NCBI RefSeq assembly: GCF_005844325.1
Contig: NZ_SPFY01000004.1
Span: forward strand, 60,538 to 124,537
Source of the DNA: Collinsella aerofaciens
GTDB lineage: Bacteria > Actinomycetota > Coriobacteriia > Coriobacteriales > Coriobacteriaceae
DNA: 64,000 bases
Direction: 5' to 3'
A model generated the notes under the pieces. The model saw only the letters and a list, made by a program, of their open reading frames with translations, had not been told where the DNA came from and did not search any database. Shown here one piece after another: positions 7,736 to 15,488 of the stretch. Within the stretch, counting starts at the first letter, position 1; each line of letters begins with the position of its first letter. A program made the position numbers and the translations under genes.

Positions 7736-9166
7736 CTACTTTGCCCCGTGACCCATCTCGACGACCTTGGTCAGCGATCCAAACACGCCCTCGTCAGCCA
7801 CGAGCTGTGCCTCGGCACGCTGCAACTGCACGGCAACGGCGGCAGGAGCGGTGCCGCCCTCGGTCGTGCGCGCGGTGACAATCGACGGGATATCGAGCGC
7901 CTCGGTAATGTCGCGCTCAAAGAGCGGGCTTGCCTCCTGGAACACCTCAAACGGCAGGTCCTCAAGATTGCAGCCGCGCTTCTCGCACATCAGGACCAGA
8001 TGGCCCACCACGGCATGTGCCTCGCGGAACGGCAGGCCACGCTTGGCCAGGTAATCGGCAACATCGGTGGCGGCAAGGTGCCCCACGCCGCACTCGCGCG
8101 CCATGGCATCCTCGTTGACGGTCCAAGTCGAAATCATTCCGGCCATAACGGACAGGCACTGCATGAGCGTATGGGCGGTATCGAGCGCGCCCTCCTTGTC
8201 CTCCTGCAAGTCCTTGTTATAAGCAAGCGGCAGGCCCTTCATGGTTACCAGCAGCTGCACCAGGTTGCCGTACACGCGACCGCTCTTGCCGCGGATAAGC
8301 TCGGCAAAGTCGGGGTTCTTCTTCTGCGGCATGATGGACGAGCCAGTGGAGTACGAGTCGGAAAGCGTGATAAAGCCAAATTCGGAGCTCGACCACAGTA
8401 CGATCTCCTCGGAAAGACGCGCCAGGTGCATCGCCATGACGGATCCGGCGTAATGCAGATCGAGCAGAAAATCACGGTCGGAAACGGCATCGAGCGAGTT
8501 GGGGATCACGCCCGCAAAGCCAAGTTCGGCAGCCGTCATCTGGCGATCGAGCGGATAGCTCGTACCGGCAAGCGCAGCGGCACCCAGCGGGCAGTTGTCG
8601 GCAGCATCAAAGGCGGCCTTCAAACGCGTAAAGTCGCGCGCGAACATCCAGGAATACGCCAGCAGGTGATGCGACAGCAGCACGGGCTGAGCATGTTGCA
8701 TGTGCGTGTAGCCCGGCAGAATCACCTTGTCGTACTTCTTGGCCGCATCCACCAGCACATGGCGCAGCTCAAGATTGGCCTCCATGAGCTCCTTGGCCAG
8801 CGCCTTGACGCCCAGGCGCGTATCGGTCGCCACCTGGTCGTTGCGCGAACGCCCAGTATGCAAGCGCTTGCCAGCCTCGCCGATGCGACGCGTCAGCTCG
8901 CTCTCGATGGACATATGAATGTCCTCATCGTTGATGTCGAAGGTAAAGTTGCCGGCATCGATATCCTGTTCGATTCCGGTCAGGCCCTTGGCAATCGCCT
9001 GCTCGTCCTCGGCACTGATGATGCCCTGGGCGGCCAACATCTTGGCATGCGCCTTAGAGCCGGCGATATCCTGCTTATAGAGATGTTTGTCGACCGGCAG
9101 CGACGCGCCAAACTCCTGCGTGACCTCGGCCACGCCCGCCTCAAAACGACCGCCCCAAAGAGCCAT
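7736..9166 (-). CDS. argH: Argininosuccinate lyase
   Basis: A 476-residue enzyme of the aspartase/fumarase superfamily that splits argininosuccinate into arginine and fumarate, the last step of arginine synthesis. The superfamily signature GSSIMPQKKNP is present with its catalytic Ser, plus the early family motifs LWGGRF, TGRSRNDQV and GYTHMQHAQP. The ATG at 9166 has AAGGAGA seven bases upstream; an in-frame start 25 codons earlier has no ribosome-binding site. It lies downstream of argG on the same strand, separated by a terminator and a 56-codon small ORF. Confidence 0.95.
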   Translation of the reverse strand: MALWGGRFEAGVAEVTQEFGASLPVDKHLYKQDIAGSKAHAKMLAAQGIISAEDEQAIAKGLTGIEQDIDAGNFTFDINDEDIHMSIESELTRRIGEAGKRLHTGRSRNDQVATDTRLGVKALAKELMEANLELRHVLVDAAKKYDKVILPGYTHMQHAQPVLLSHHLLAYSWMFARDFTRLKAAFDAADNCPLGAAALAGTSYPLDRQMTAAELGFAGVIPNSLDAVSDRDFLLDLHYAGSVMAMHLARLSEEIVLWSSSEFGFITLSDSYSTGSSIMPQKKNPDFAELIRGKSGRVYGNLVQLLVTMKGLPLAYNKDLQEDKEGALDTAHTLMQCLSVMAGMISTWTVNEDAMARECGVGHLAATDVADYLAKRGLPFREAHAVVGHLVLMCEKRGCNLEDLPFEVFQEASPLFERDITEALDIPSIVTARTTEGGTAPAAVAVQLQRAEAQLVADEGVFGSLTKVVEMGHGAK

Positions 9167-9284
9167 GGAACCGTCTCCTTTCTCCAAATACCAAAACAAG
9201 CGTCCAAAGCAATGTGCCCTGTCGCTAAAGCGATTTATCAACCGCTAGTTTTACACACTCCCTGCCGCGCGCGGGGCCATGTGG

Positions 9285-9455
9285 CTAATTTGCAAAGAAG
9301 TGACGCACCATGCACTTGGCGCCCAACGTCTCCCTCCGGATGTTGCCCTGCGAACCATCGATCCAGGCCTTCAGGCTCATAGGAACGTCCTCGACCCTTA
9401 CAGCATCGAACTCGGGCGCGAGGGCAAGCAAAGCATGCGCGATAGCATTGAACAT
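9285..9455 (-). CDS. Small hypothetical protein, 56 aa
   Basis: A 56-codon ORF between argG and argH, on the same strand. It begins with ATG at 9455, preceded by GAGGAG with nine spacing bases and a TATATAT stretch that could be a -10 element, and it ends TAG at 9287-9285. The predicted protein begins MFNAIAHALLALAPEF, has a hydrophobic amphipathic start and a basic tail ending KCMVRHFFAN, and matches nothing I recognise. Codon choice resembles the neighbours. It sits after the argG terminator, so it is probably a separate transcript or is cotranscribed with argH. Function unknown. Confidence 0.55.
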   Translation of the reverse strand: MFNAIAHALLALAPEFDAVRVEDVPMSLKAWIDGSQGNIRRETLGAKCMVRHFFAN

Positions 9456-9505
9456 AATGGATACTCCTCATATATATAGGCACAGAGCCGCCAAATTGAT
9501 AGAAG

Positions 9506-9535
9506 GAGCCCCGCCGGACAACCCCGGCGGGGCTC
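9506..9535 (-). terminator. argG terminator
   Basis: A perfect 12-bp stem, GAGCCCCGCCGG (9506-9517) with CCGGCGGGGCTC (9524-9535), followed on the minus strand by CTTCTAT. It lies about 150 bases after the argG stop and upstream of the 56-codon ORF. Confidence 0.7.
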
Positions 9536-9688
9536 GGACTCAGCCGCAGACGCGGCATCATATATGCGGGCGGAACGTAGGGGCCACCGATGTTAAGAAG
9601 TGTCAGCAAGCATAACGAAAGGTAGGGACCCCGTGCGCCCGTTATGTATCACGCGGATGGGCCGCGCGGATACCAAGGGAAGGAGGCG

Positions 9689-10915
9689 CTAGGCCTGGGC
9701 AGCAGCAGAGCTGGGGCCCTGGACCTTTGCCCACGTCTTGAGCGACAGCGTATCGATCTCGATAAAGCCGGCGCTGGCCTTCTCGTCAAACGTGGTGTCG
9801 CGGTCGTAGGTAGCCAGGCCGTAGTCGTAGAGGCTGAAGGGACTCTTGCGGCCGACGACATGGCAGTTGCCCTTAAAGAACTTCAGACGGACAGTGCCGG
9901 TCACGAACTTCTGGGTATCGGCCATAAAGGCGTCGAGCGCGTTCTTGAGCGGGCTGTACCACTGGCCGTTGTACACGGCGGTGGCCCAATCCTGCTCGAG
10001 CTTGATCTTGGTCTTGAGCAGGTCGCCCTCGACGCAGATGTCCTCGAGCGCCTTGTGGGCGGTGATGAGCGTCAGGGCGCCGGGAACCTCATAGCACTCG
10101 CGGCTCTTGAGGCCCACCAGACGATCCTCGACCAGGTCAAGACGGCCAAAGCCGTTGTCGCCCGAAATCTTGTTGAGGGCGATGACGATCTCGGAGAGCT
10201 TCATCTTCTTGCCGTCGACGGCGACAGGCTTGCCGGCCTCAAACTCGATCTCGGTATAGGTCGGGGTGTCAGGCGTGTCCTCGGGGTTCTTGGTCATAAC
10301 CCAAGCGTCATCGAGCGGCTCATTCCAAGGGTCCTCCAGGTGACCGCACTCGATGGCGCGACCCCACAGGTTGTCGTCGATGGAGTAGGGGTTGTCGTTG
10401 GCACCCTCGGGAACCGGCACGTTGTGGGCGTGGGCATAGGCGACCTCGTCGGGACGGCACTTCAGGTCCCACTCGCGAACCGGGGCGATAACCTTGAGCT
10501 CGGGGTCGAGGGCCTTGACGGCGGCCTCAAAACGGACCTGATCGTTACCTTTGCCAGTGCAGCCGTGGGCGACGTAGGTCGCGCCAAACTCGTGGGCGAC
10601 CTCAACAAGCTTCTTGGCAAGCAGCGGGCGAGACAGGGCGGAGAGCAGCGGATACTTATTCTCGTACATGGAGTTTGCGGCGATGGCTTTGGTCAGGAAC
10701 TCATCGGAGAACTCGTCGCGCAGGTCGAGCACCTGGCAATCGAGAACGCCCAGGTCGAGCGCCTTCTGCTTCTTGGCATCCAGTCCGGTCTCTTCCTGGC
10801 CCACGTTGCCGCAGACGCAAACGACATCGAGATTCTTCTCGTCCTGGAGCCACTTGACACATACGGATGTATCAAGACCACCGGAATATGCGAGAACGAC
10901 TTTTTCCTTGCTCAT
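9689..10915 (-). CDS. argG: Argininosuccinate synthase
   Basis: A 408-residue ATP pyrophosphatase that joins citrulline and aspartate, the penultimate arginine synthesis step. The PP-loop AYSGGLDTSV is near residue 10. Other family blocks present are YVAHGCTGKGNDQVRFE, NPYSIDDNLWGR and a tyrosine-rich SRECYEVPGA segment. The ATG at 10915 follows GAAAGGAAACAGCC; an upstream in-frame ATG at 10966 lacks a ribosome-binding site. A 24-codon Arg-rich leader ORF and mutually exclusive hairpins lie upstream, suggesting control by arginine supply. Confidence 0.95.
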   Translation of the reverse strand: MSKEKVVLAYSGGLDTSVCVKWLQDEKNLDVVCVCGNVGQEETGLDAKKQKALDLGVLDCQVLDLRDEFSDEFLTKAIAANSMYENKYPLLSALSRPLLAKKLVEVAHEFGATYVAHGCTGKGNDQVRFEAAVKALDPELKVIAPVREWDLKCRPDEVAYAHAHNVPVPEGANDNPYSIDDNLWGRAIECGHLEDPWNEPLDDAWVMTKNPEDTPDTPTYTEIEFEAGKPVAVDGKKMKLSEIVIALNKISGDNGFGRLDLVEDRLVGLKSRECYEVPGALTLITAHKALEDICVEGDLLKTKIKLEQDWATAVYNGQWYSPLKNALDAFMADTQKFVTGTVRLKFFKGNCHVVGRKSPFSLYDYGLATYDRDTTFDEKASAGFIEIDTLSLKTWAKVQGPSSAAAQA

Positions 10916-11009
10916 GGCTGTTTCCTTTCGCCCTTGGTAGCTAGTTAGAACATCGGTCAGTTGCAAGTCATTTCAAGGTCATATACCGTGCAATATCAGG
11001 TTAAATAGC

Positions 11010-11113
11010 AAAAATCAGCACATACATGCCCTAGAAACATGCAGCAATGTCGTGCTAAAACCCAACGACCTCAAAATGACTCTGTTGAGGCAATTCGCCC
11101 CATGCGGACAGAG
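11010..11113 (-). promoter_or_regulatory. Candidate attenuator between leader ORF and argG
   Basis: On the minus-strand transcript, CTCTGT (11113-11108) can pair with ACAGAG (11085-11080), while CCTCAA (11090-11085) can pair with TTGAGG (11074-11069); the two share bases and cannot form together. Further on, AGCAC/GTGCT with inner TGCATG/CATGTA (11056-11017) is followed by a T5 run at 11014-11010, as in an intrinsic terminator. This is the layout expected of peptide-controlled attenuation, but pairing energies were not computed. Confidence 0.4.
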
Positions 11114-11120
11114 ACGATTG

Positions 11121-11195
11121 TTATCGTCGTCGGGAAATTGCGCGCTGGCGTCGGATGGCATTGTCTGCAGTGGTGATGATCTTTACGAACTGCAT
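11121..11195 (-). CDS. Putative arginine leader peptide, 24 aa
   Basis: A 24-codon ORF about 200 bases upstream of argG on the same strand. It starts ATG at 11195 with an excellent ribosome-binding site (AAAGGAGAGGCAG directly before it) and ends TAA at 11123-11121. Five of its last ten codons are arginine (IRRQRAISRRR), with a final run of three CGA codons, which are rare in this genome. The stop codon lies in the loop of a GACGAT/ATCGTC hairpin (11128-11113). An Arg-rich leader before an arginine gene fits ribosome-mediated attenuation. No experimental counterpart is known to me. Confidence 0.5.
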   Translation of the reverse strand: MQFVKIITTADNAIRRQRAISRRR

Positions 11196-11469
11196 CTGCC
11201 TCTCCTTTCACGTATCGCCGGGCGCAATTCAAATATCGTAAACGGTACCTTTTACTCGGTAAGCGGTTGTTTTTCCGTCTCCGTTTTCGATGGTCGCTAT
11301 ATTACGCTAAAGTGCCCGCAGCACAAGCGACAAATTCAAATTTCTGAAAAGTTTTTTCATTACTTTGTGAAGCGTGGTGCAAATACGCACCATTCCTGCG
11401 AAAATACGCTCGACTACTAGTTGATGGTTATAACGTCTGAAACAATCTCGAAACGAAAGGCGCATTTTT

Positions 11470-12297
11470 ATGCAAACTTACGAATCGGACGCCAACATCG
11501 GCAACATTAAGATTCTCGCCGTCGATATGGACAAGACGCTGCTGACCGACGAGCGTGTGCTGCCCCAGGGTCTTGATGAGCGCCTGGACAAGCTCGCCGA
11601 CGCCGGCATCGTATTCTGCCCCGCCAGCGGACGTCCCGCCCCCAAGCTCGAGGAGATGTTCGAGGGCATCAAGAACCGCCTCGCCTTTTGTCCCGACAAC
11701 GGAGCGTGCGTGATCTATCGCGGCAGCTATATCTATAAAAGCAATATTGACGTGGAGCTGTATCAGCAGGTCTTGAACCGTGCCTCGGAGGATCCTCGCG
11801 CTGTCCCCGTCCTGTGCTGCTTCGACGAGTTCTACGTGCTTGCCCGCGACCATCAATACCACGACGAGATCAGCGTCTACTACAACACAATCAACTACGT
11901 AGACAGCTTTGAGGGCATTGATTTCGAGTCCAACAAGATTTCGGTCTTCTTCCCCGGCTACGACGCCGAGCCCGCTTTCCGCGAGACCTATAGCCCCGAG
12001 TTCTCGGACAAACTCTACGTCACCAACGCTGGGCGCGAGTGGATCGACTTTATGAACCTGGGCGTCGACAAGGGCGCCGGCGTCGCTCACCTGTGCGAGC
12101 ACCTGGGCATCGATATTGCCGATGCTGCCGCCGTGGGCGACACCTACAACGACATCCCCATGCTGGAGCGCGTCGGTCACAGCTTTATCGTGGACAATGC
12201 CGAGGAGCACATGAACGCGCATGCCAAATGGCGCATTCCGAGCAACAACGACGGGGGCGTACTGACGCTCATCGACGCCATCTTGGCGGCTCGTTAA
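11470..12297 (+). CDS. Cof-type HAD hydrolase
   Basis: A 275-residue HAD phosphatase of the Cof (IIB cap) subfamily, which acts on sugar phosphates and similar small metabolites. Motif I, DMDKTLLTDE, is at residues 19-28; motif II is CPASGRP; motif III Lys is near the DKGAG segment; motif IV is VGDTYNDIPML. Substrate not predictable. GAAAGG lies ten bases before the ATG. It is followed by a 130-base near-perfect palindrome. The gap 11196-11469 upstream contains promoter-like sequence for this gene and for the divergent argG leader. Confidence 0.88.
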   Translation: MQTYESDANIGNIKILAVDMDKTLLTDERVLPQGLDERLDKLADAGIVFCPASGRPAPKLEEMFEGIKNRLAFCPDNGACVIYRGSYIYKSNIDVELYQQVLNRASEDPRAVPVLCCFDEFYVLARDHQYHDEISVYYNTINYVDSFEGIDFESNKISVFFPGYDAEPAFRETYSPEFSDKLYVTNAGREWIDFMNLGVDKGAGVAHLCEHLGIDIADAAAVGDTYNDIPMLERVGHSFIVDNAEEHMNAHAKWRIPSNNDGGVLTLIDAILAAR

Positions 12298-12308
12298 CGT
12301 GGCTCGTC

Positions 12309-12438
12309 GGACCTGGCCGGGCGAGACGGGTAAGTTTTTCGTTCGGTCAGGTCCTGGGCTCGCTCGGAAAGCACATTAAGTGCTTTCCGGCTCGTGCGGA
12401 ATCTACGAAAAACTTACCCGCCTCGCCCGGCCAGGTCC
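12309..12438. repeat. 130-base near-perfect palindrome
   Basis: Bases 12309-12342 are the reverse complement of 12405-12438 with one mismatch in 34 (position 12326 against 12421). The 62-base interior contains a second hairpin, CGGAAAGCAC (12365-12374) with GTGCTTTCCG (12381-12390), and a partial copy of the arm (CAGGTCC, around 12348). It lies 12 bases after an HAD gene stop. It is far longer than a usual terminator. The rest of 12298-12571 holds only the polA terminator. Confidence 0.9.
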
Positions 12439-12505
12439 TAGGGTGACTTGCTTGCCGCCTAGATGGCGTCTTGGCGTCTAGATACTTGGCTGAATAATTA
12501 TGGAT

Positions 12506-12538
12506 GAAGGGAGTTCCTTGCTGAAAGGGACTCCCTTC
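12506..12538 (-). terminator. polA terminator
   Basis: GAAGGGAGTTCCTT (12506-12519) pairs with 12524-12538 with one mismatch and a short loop. It sits 33 bases after the polA stop, and minus-strand sequence beyond is AT-rich (ATCCATAATT). Confidence 0.6.
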
Positions 12539-12571
12539 TGGTTTGGCTGCTTTGGACCTGTGGCTGTTTTT

Positions 12572-15322
12572 CTATTTCGCGTCGGCCCAGGTTATGCCGG
12601 TGCTGGCTTCGGCGATTAGGGGGACGCGGAGGTCTACTACGTGCTCCATGACGTCGCGGACCATGGTGGTTAGGCGCTCGACTTCGTCGATGGGGCACTC
12701 AAAGTCCAGTTCGTCGTGCACTTGCAGGATCATGTGGGCGGCAAAGCCTTCCTCTTCCAGGCGGCGGCTTACGCGGGCCATCGCGATCTTGATGATGTCG
12801 GCGGCGGTTCCCTGCATGGGATGGTTCATGGCCGTGCGCTCGCCAAAGCCGCGGAGTTGCGGGTTTTTGGCCTTGAGCTCCGGAATATGACGACGGCGGC
12901 CGTACATGGTCTCGGCGTAGCCCGTCTGCTTGGCGCGTGCCACCACGTTGTCGAGGAACGTGCGCACGCCCGGGTAGGCCTCGTAGTAGCGGTCGATCAT
13001 GTCGCGTGCCTCGGCCATCGAGATATGCAGCGACTGCGACAGGCCGTAGGCCTGCTGGCCATACACGATGCCAAAGTTCACGGCCTTGGCGCGACTGCGC
13101 AGGTCGGGCGTTACCTCGGACACCGGCACACCGAACACGCGCGCCGCCGTCTCGGCATGGAAGTCCTCGCCCTCGTTAAAGGCGCGCACCAAGTGCTCGT
13201 CACCTGAGAGATGCGCCAGCAGACGCAGCTCGATCTGCGAGTAGTCCACCGCCAAAAAGACGCTTCCCTCGCCTGCCGAAAACGCCGTCTTGACGGTACG
13301 ACCCAGCTCCGAGCGCGTCGGGATGTTCTGCAGGTTCGGGTCGCTCGAGGACAGACGCCCCGTTGCCGTGATGGTCTGGTTGTACGTAGTGTGTACGCGA
13401 CCGTCACCACGGCGTAGCGGGCCCAGCGTGTCCAGATAGGTGGACTTGATCTTAGACTTCTCACGCCAGTCCAAGATCAGACGCACGATTTCGTGGTCAC
13501 GCGCAAGGTCGCTCAGCACCTTGGCGTTGGTCGAATAATAGCCGCGCTTAGTCTTCTTGAGGCCCTTGGTCGGAAGCCCCATCACATCAAAGAGCACGTG
13601 CGACAGCTGCATGGGGCTGCCAATATTAAAGGTCTCGTCACCCGCCAGGTCGCGAATACTGCGCTCAACCTCGGTAATCTGGGTCGCCAGACCCTCGGAC
13701 AGACTGTGCAGACGGTCGGGGTCCACGAGCATGCCCGCGCGCTCCATCTTGGCAAGTACCGGAACGAGCGGCATCTCGATGCCATCGAACACGTTGGCGG
13801 CATTCTCACGGGCCATGCACTCGCGCAACGGTGCCACGAGCGCCAGCGTCAGAGCCGCAGTACGGGCGGCAGGCGCCGGAGCGTCCTCACCGGCACCCTC
13901 TGCGCCGCGCGCCGCAGGCAGCGCCATCTGCAGATACGTATCGGCAAGATATGCCTCATCGAACTCGGAGCGATCGGAATCCAGCAGATAGGCAGCGACC
14001 ACGGTATCGAAGATACGCGTGGAATCGGTAGCGAGCGGATCCATGAGCTCGGGCTCAGAAGAATCGACGGGCGAAAGCTCGTGCAACAGCGCCTTCATAT
14101 CCGGGCTCGCCACGCGACCCTCCATAAACAGACGCGCGAGCACGCCGGCAATCACGCCGTGAACGAAGTTGAAGCCCTCAACCTCAGCCGCCGCACAGCT
14201 GTCGCCCTCCTCGAGCGCGAACAGGCCCTTGGACGTCGCCAACCACAGCGTGCGCGTCAGTCCAAAGAGCGCGCCCTCTTCCTTGTCGTCGTCCACCACG
14301 GCGGCGACCCACTCGCCGGCATCAATCGCGCGGGAGACCTCAGCCGCAACGGCACCAAGCGCGTCGGCATCGCCGGCGGCTGCGCGAACCATAGCAGGTA
14401 TCTCAACCACACTGGAGGCAGCAGTAGCCCCGCCCTCGCCGCCGACCAGCGCCAAGAAACGGTTCTGCATGGCGGTGATACCAAGTGTGCCCAGCGCCGC
14501 GGACACTTCGTCGGCAGAAAACGCCGGGAAGGACGTTTCGTCAAAGTCGAGCTCGACGGGCGCATCGGTGCGAATGGTTGCGACCTTGCGGCTCAGCAGC
14601 GCATCGTCGATGTGCGCACGCAGGTTCTCGCCCATCTTGCCCTTGACCTCGTCGGCATGCGCGATGACCTCGTCCAAGCTGCCGTACTGTGCGATGAGCG
14701 CGCTCGCCTTTTTGGGGCCGATGCCCGGTACGCCGGGAATGTTGTCCGACGTATCGCCCTTTAGACCGTAAAAATCGGGCACGAGCGCCGGCGTAATGCC
14801 GTGATACAGGTCGTCCACGCTCTCGGGCGTCATGATCGCCACGTCGGACAGGCCCTTGCGGGTCGAGACCACGTTGACGTGCTCGGTCACGAGTTGATAC
14901 ATGTCGCGGTCGCCGGTCACCAGCAGCATGTCGCAGCCGGCCTCTTCACCCAGGCGCGCCATGGTTCCCAGGATATCGTCGCCTTCCCAGCCCTCGGACT
15001 GCAGAATCGGCACGTTGAGCGCGGTGAGCAGCTCCTTGATCATCGGAAACTGCGCATGCAGATCGGGGTCCATGGGCGGGCGTTGCGCCTTATACTGCGG
15101 CAGCATCTCCATGCGCACGCGCGGTTTGCCCTTGTCAAACGCCACGACCACACCGTCGGGGTTAAAGGCATCGATCATCTTGAGAAACATGTTCAGAAAG
15201 CCGAAGATCGCGTTGGTGGGGCGGCCGTCCGGCGCATTCATGGTGGGCGGCACGGCGTGGAAGGCGCGGTGCATGAGCGAGTTGCCGTCGATAACGGCAA
15301 AGGTGCGGCGCTTGTCAGACAT
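12572..15322 (-). CDS. polA: DNA polymerase I
   Basis: A 916-residue repair and Okazaki-fragment polymerase. Residues 1 to about 290 form the 5'-3' exonuclease (FAVIDGNSLMHRAFHA, EGWEGDDILGT, LLVTGDRDMYQL, GLKGDTSDNIPGVPGIG). A middle 3'-5' exonuclease-like domain follows, and the C-terminal third is the family A polymerase (TATGRLSSSDPNLQNIP, VDYSQIELRLLAH, RAKAVNFGIVYG, QVHDELDFE). In the middle domain the usual DxE of Exo I appears replaced (VVDDDKEEG), so proofreading may be lost. The ATG at 15322 has GAGG nine bases upstream. Confidence 0.95.
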   Translation of the reverse strand: MSDKRRTFAVIDGNSLMHRAFHAVPPTMNAPDGRPTNAIFGFLNMFLKMIDAFNPDGVVVAFDKGKPRVRMEMLPQYKAQRPPMDPDLHAQFPMIKELLTALNVPILQSEGWEGDDILGTMARLGEEAGCDMLLVTGDRDMYQLVTEHVNVVSTRKGLSDVAIMTPESVDDLYHGITPALVPDFYGLKGDTSDNIPGVPGIGPKKASALIAQYGSLDEVIAHADEVKGKMGENLRAHIDDALLSRKVATIRTDAPVELDFDETSFPAFSADEVSAALGTLGITAMQNRFLALVGGEGGATAASSVVEIPAMVRAAAGDADALGAVAAEVSRAIDAGEWVAAVVDDDKEEGALFGLTRTLWLATSKGLFALEEGDSCAAAEVEGFNFVHGVIAGVLARLFMEGRVASPDMKALLHELSPVDSSEPELMDPLATDSTRIFDTVVAAYLLDSDRSEFDEAYLADTYLQMALPAARGAEGAGEDAPAPAARTAALTLALVAPLRECMARENAANVFDGIEMPLVPVLAKMERAGMLVDPDRLHSLSEGLATQITEVERSIRDLAGDETFNIGSPMQLSHVLFDVMGLPTKGLKKTKRGYYSTNAKVLSDLARDHEIVRLILDWREKSKIKSTYLDTLGPLRRGDGRVHTTYNQTITATGRLSSSDPNLQNIPTRSELGRTVKTAFSAGEGSVFLAVDYSQIELRLLAHLSGDEHLVRAFNEGEDFHAETAARVFGVPVSEVTPDLRSRAKAVNFGIVYGQQAYGLSQSLHISMAEARDMIDRYYEAYPGVRTFLDNVVARAKQTGYAETMYGRRRHIPELKAKNPQLRGFGERTAMNHPMQGTAADIIKIAMARVSRRLEEEGFAAHMILQVHDELDFECPIDEVERLTTMVRDVMEHVVDLRVPLIAEASTGITWADAK

Positions 15323-15488
15323 ATTGAATACCTCGCTTTGGGCTGGGCACGGTTTGCTCACACCAGTTTACACGCTCCCCGCCCCGCGGCCACCGCACAT
15401 CAGGCTTCCCTGCCGCCGCGGGCCCGCGCGTGATACGATGGCTCACGGTACATCAACCAGCACGATCGATCCGAAAGGAGCCTGCGTC

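Noticed and set aside
7466..9382. 638-codon plus-strand frame opposite argH
   Set aside because: Antisense shadow of argH with no family motif; such frames are common in high-GC genes.
10916..11195. T-box riboswitch upstream of argG
   Set aside because: No AGGGTGGNACC-like T-box sequence or specifier-loop stem could be found on the minus strand.
11052..11420. 122-codon plus-strand ORF upstream of the Cof-type HAD gene
   Set aside because: No ribosome-binding site, no family character, and it overlaps the better-supported argG leader and regulatory region on the other strand.
13493..14764. 423-codon plus-strand frame opposite polA
   Set aside because: Antisense shadow; His/Arg-rich composition typical of reverse reading of GC-rich genes.
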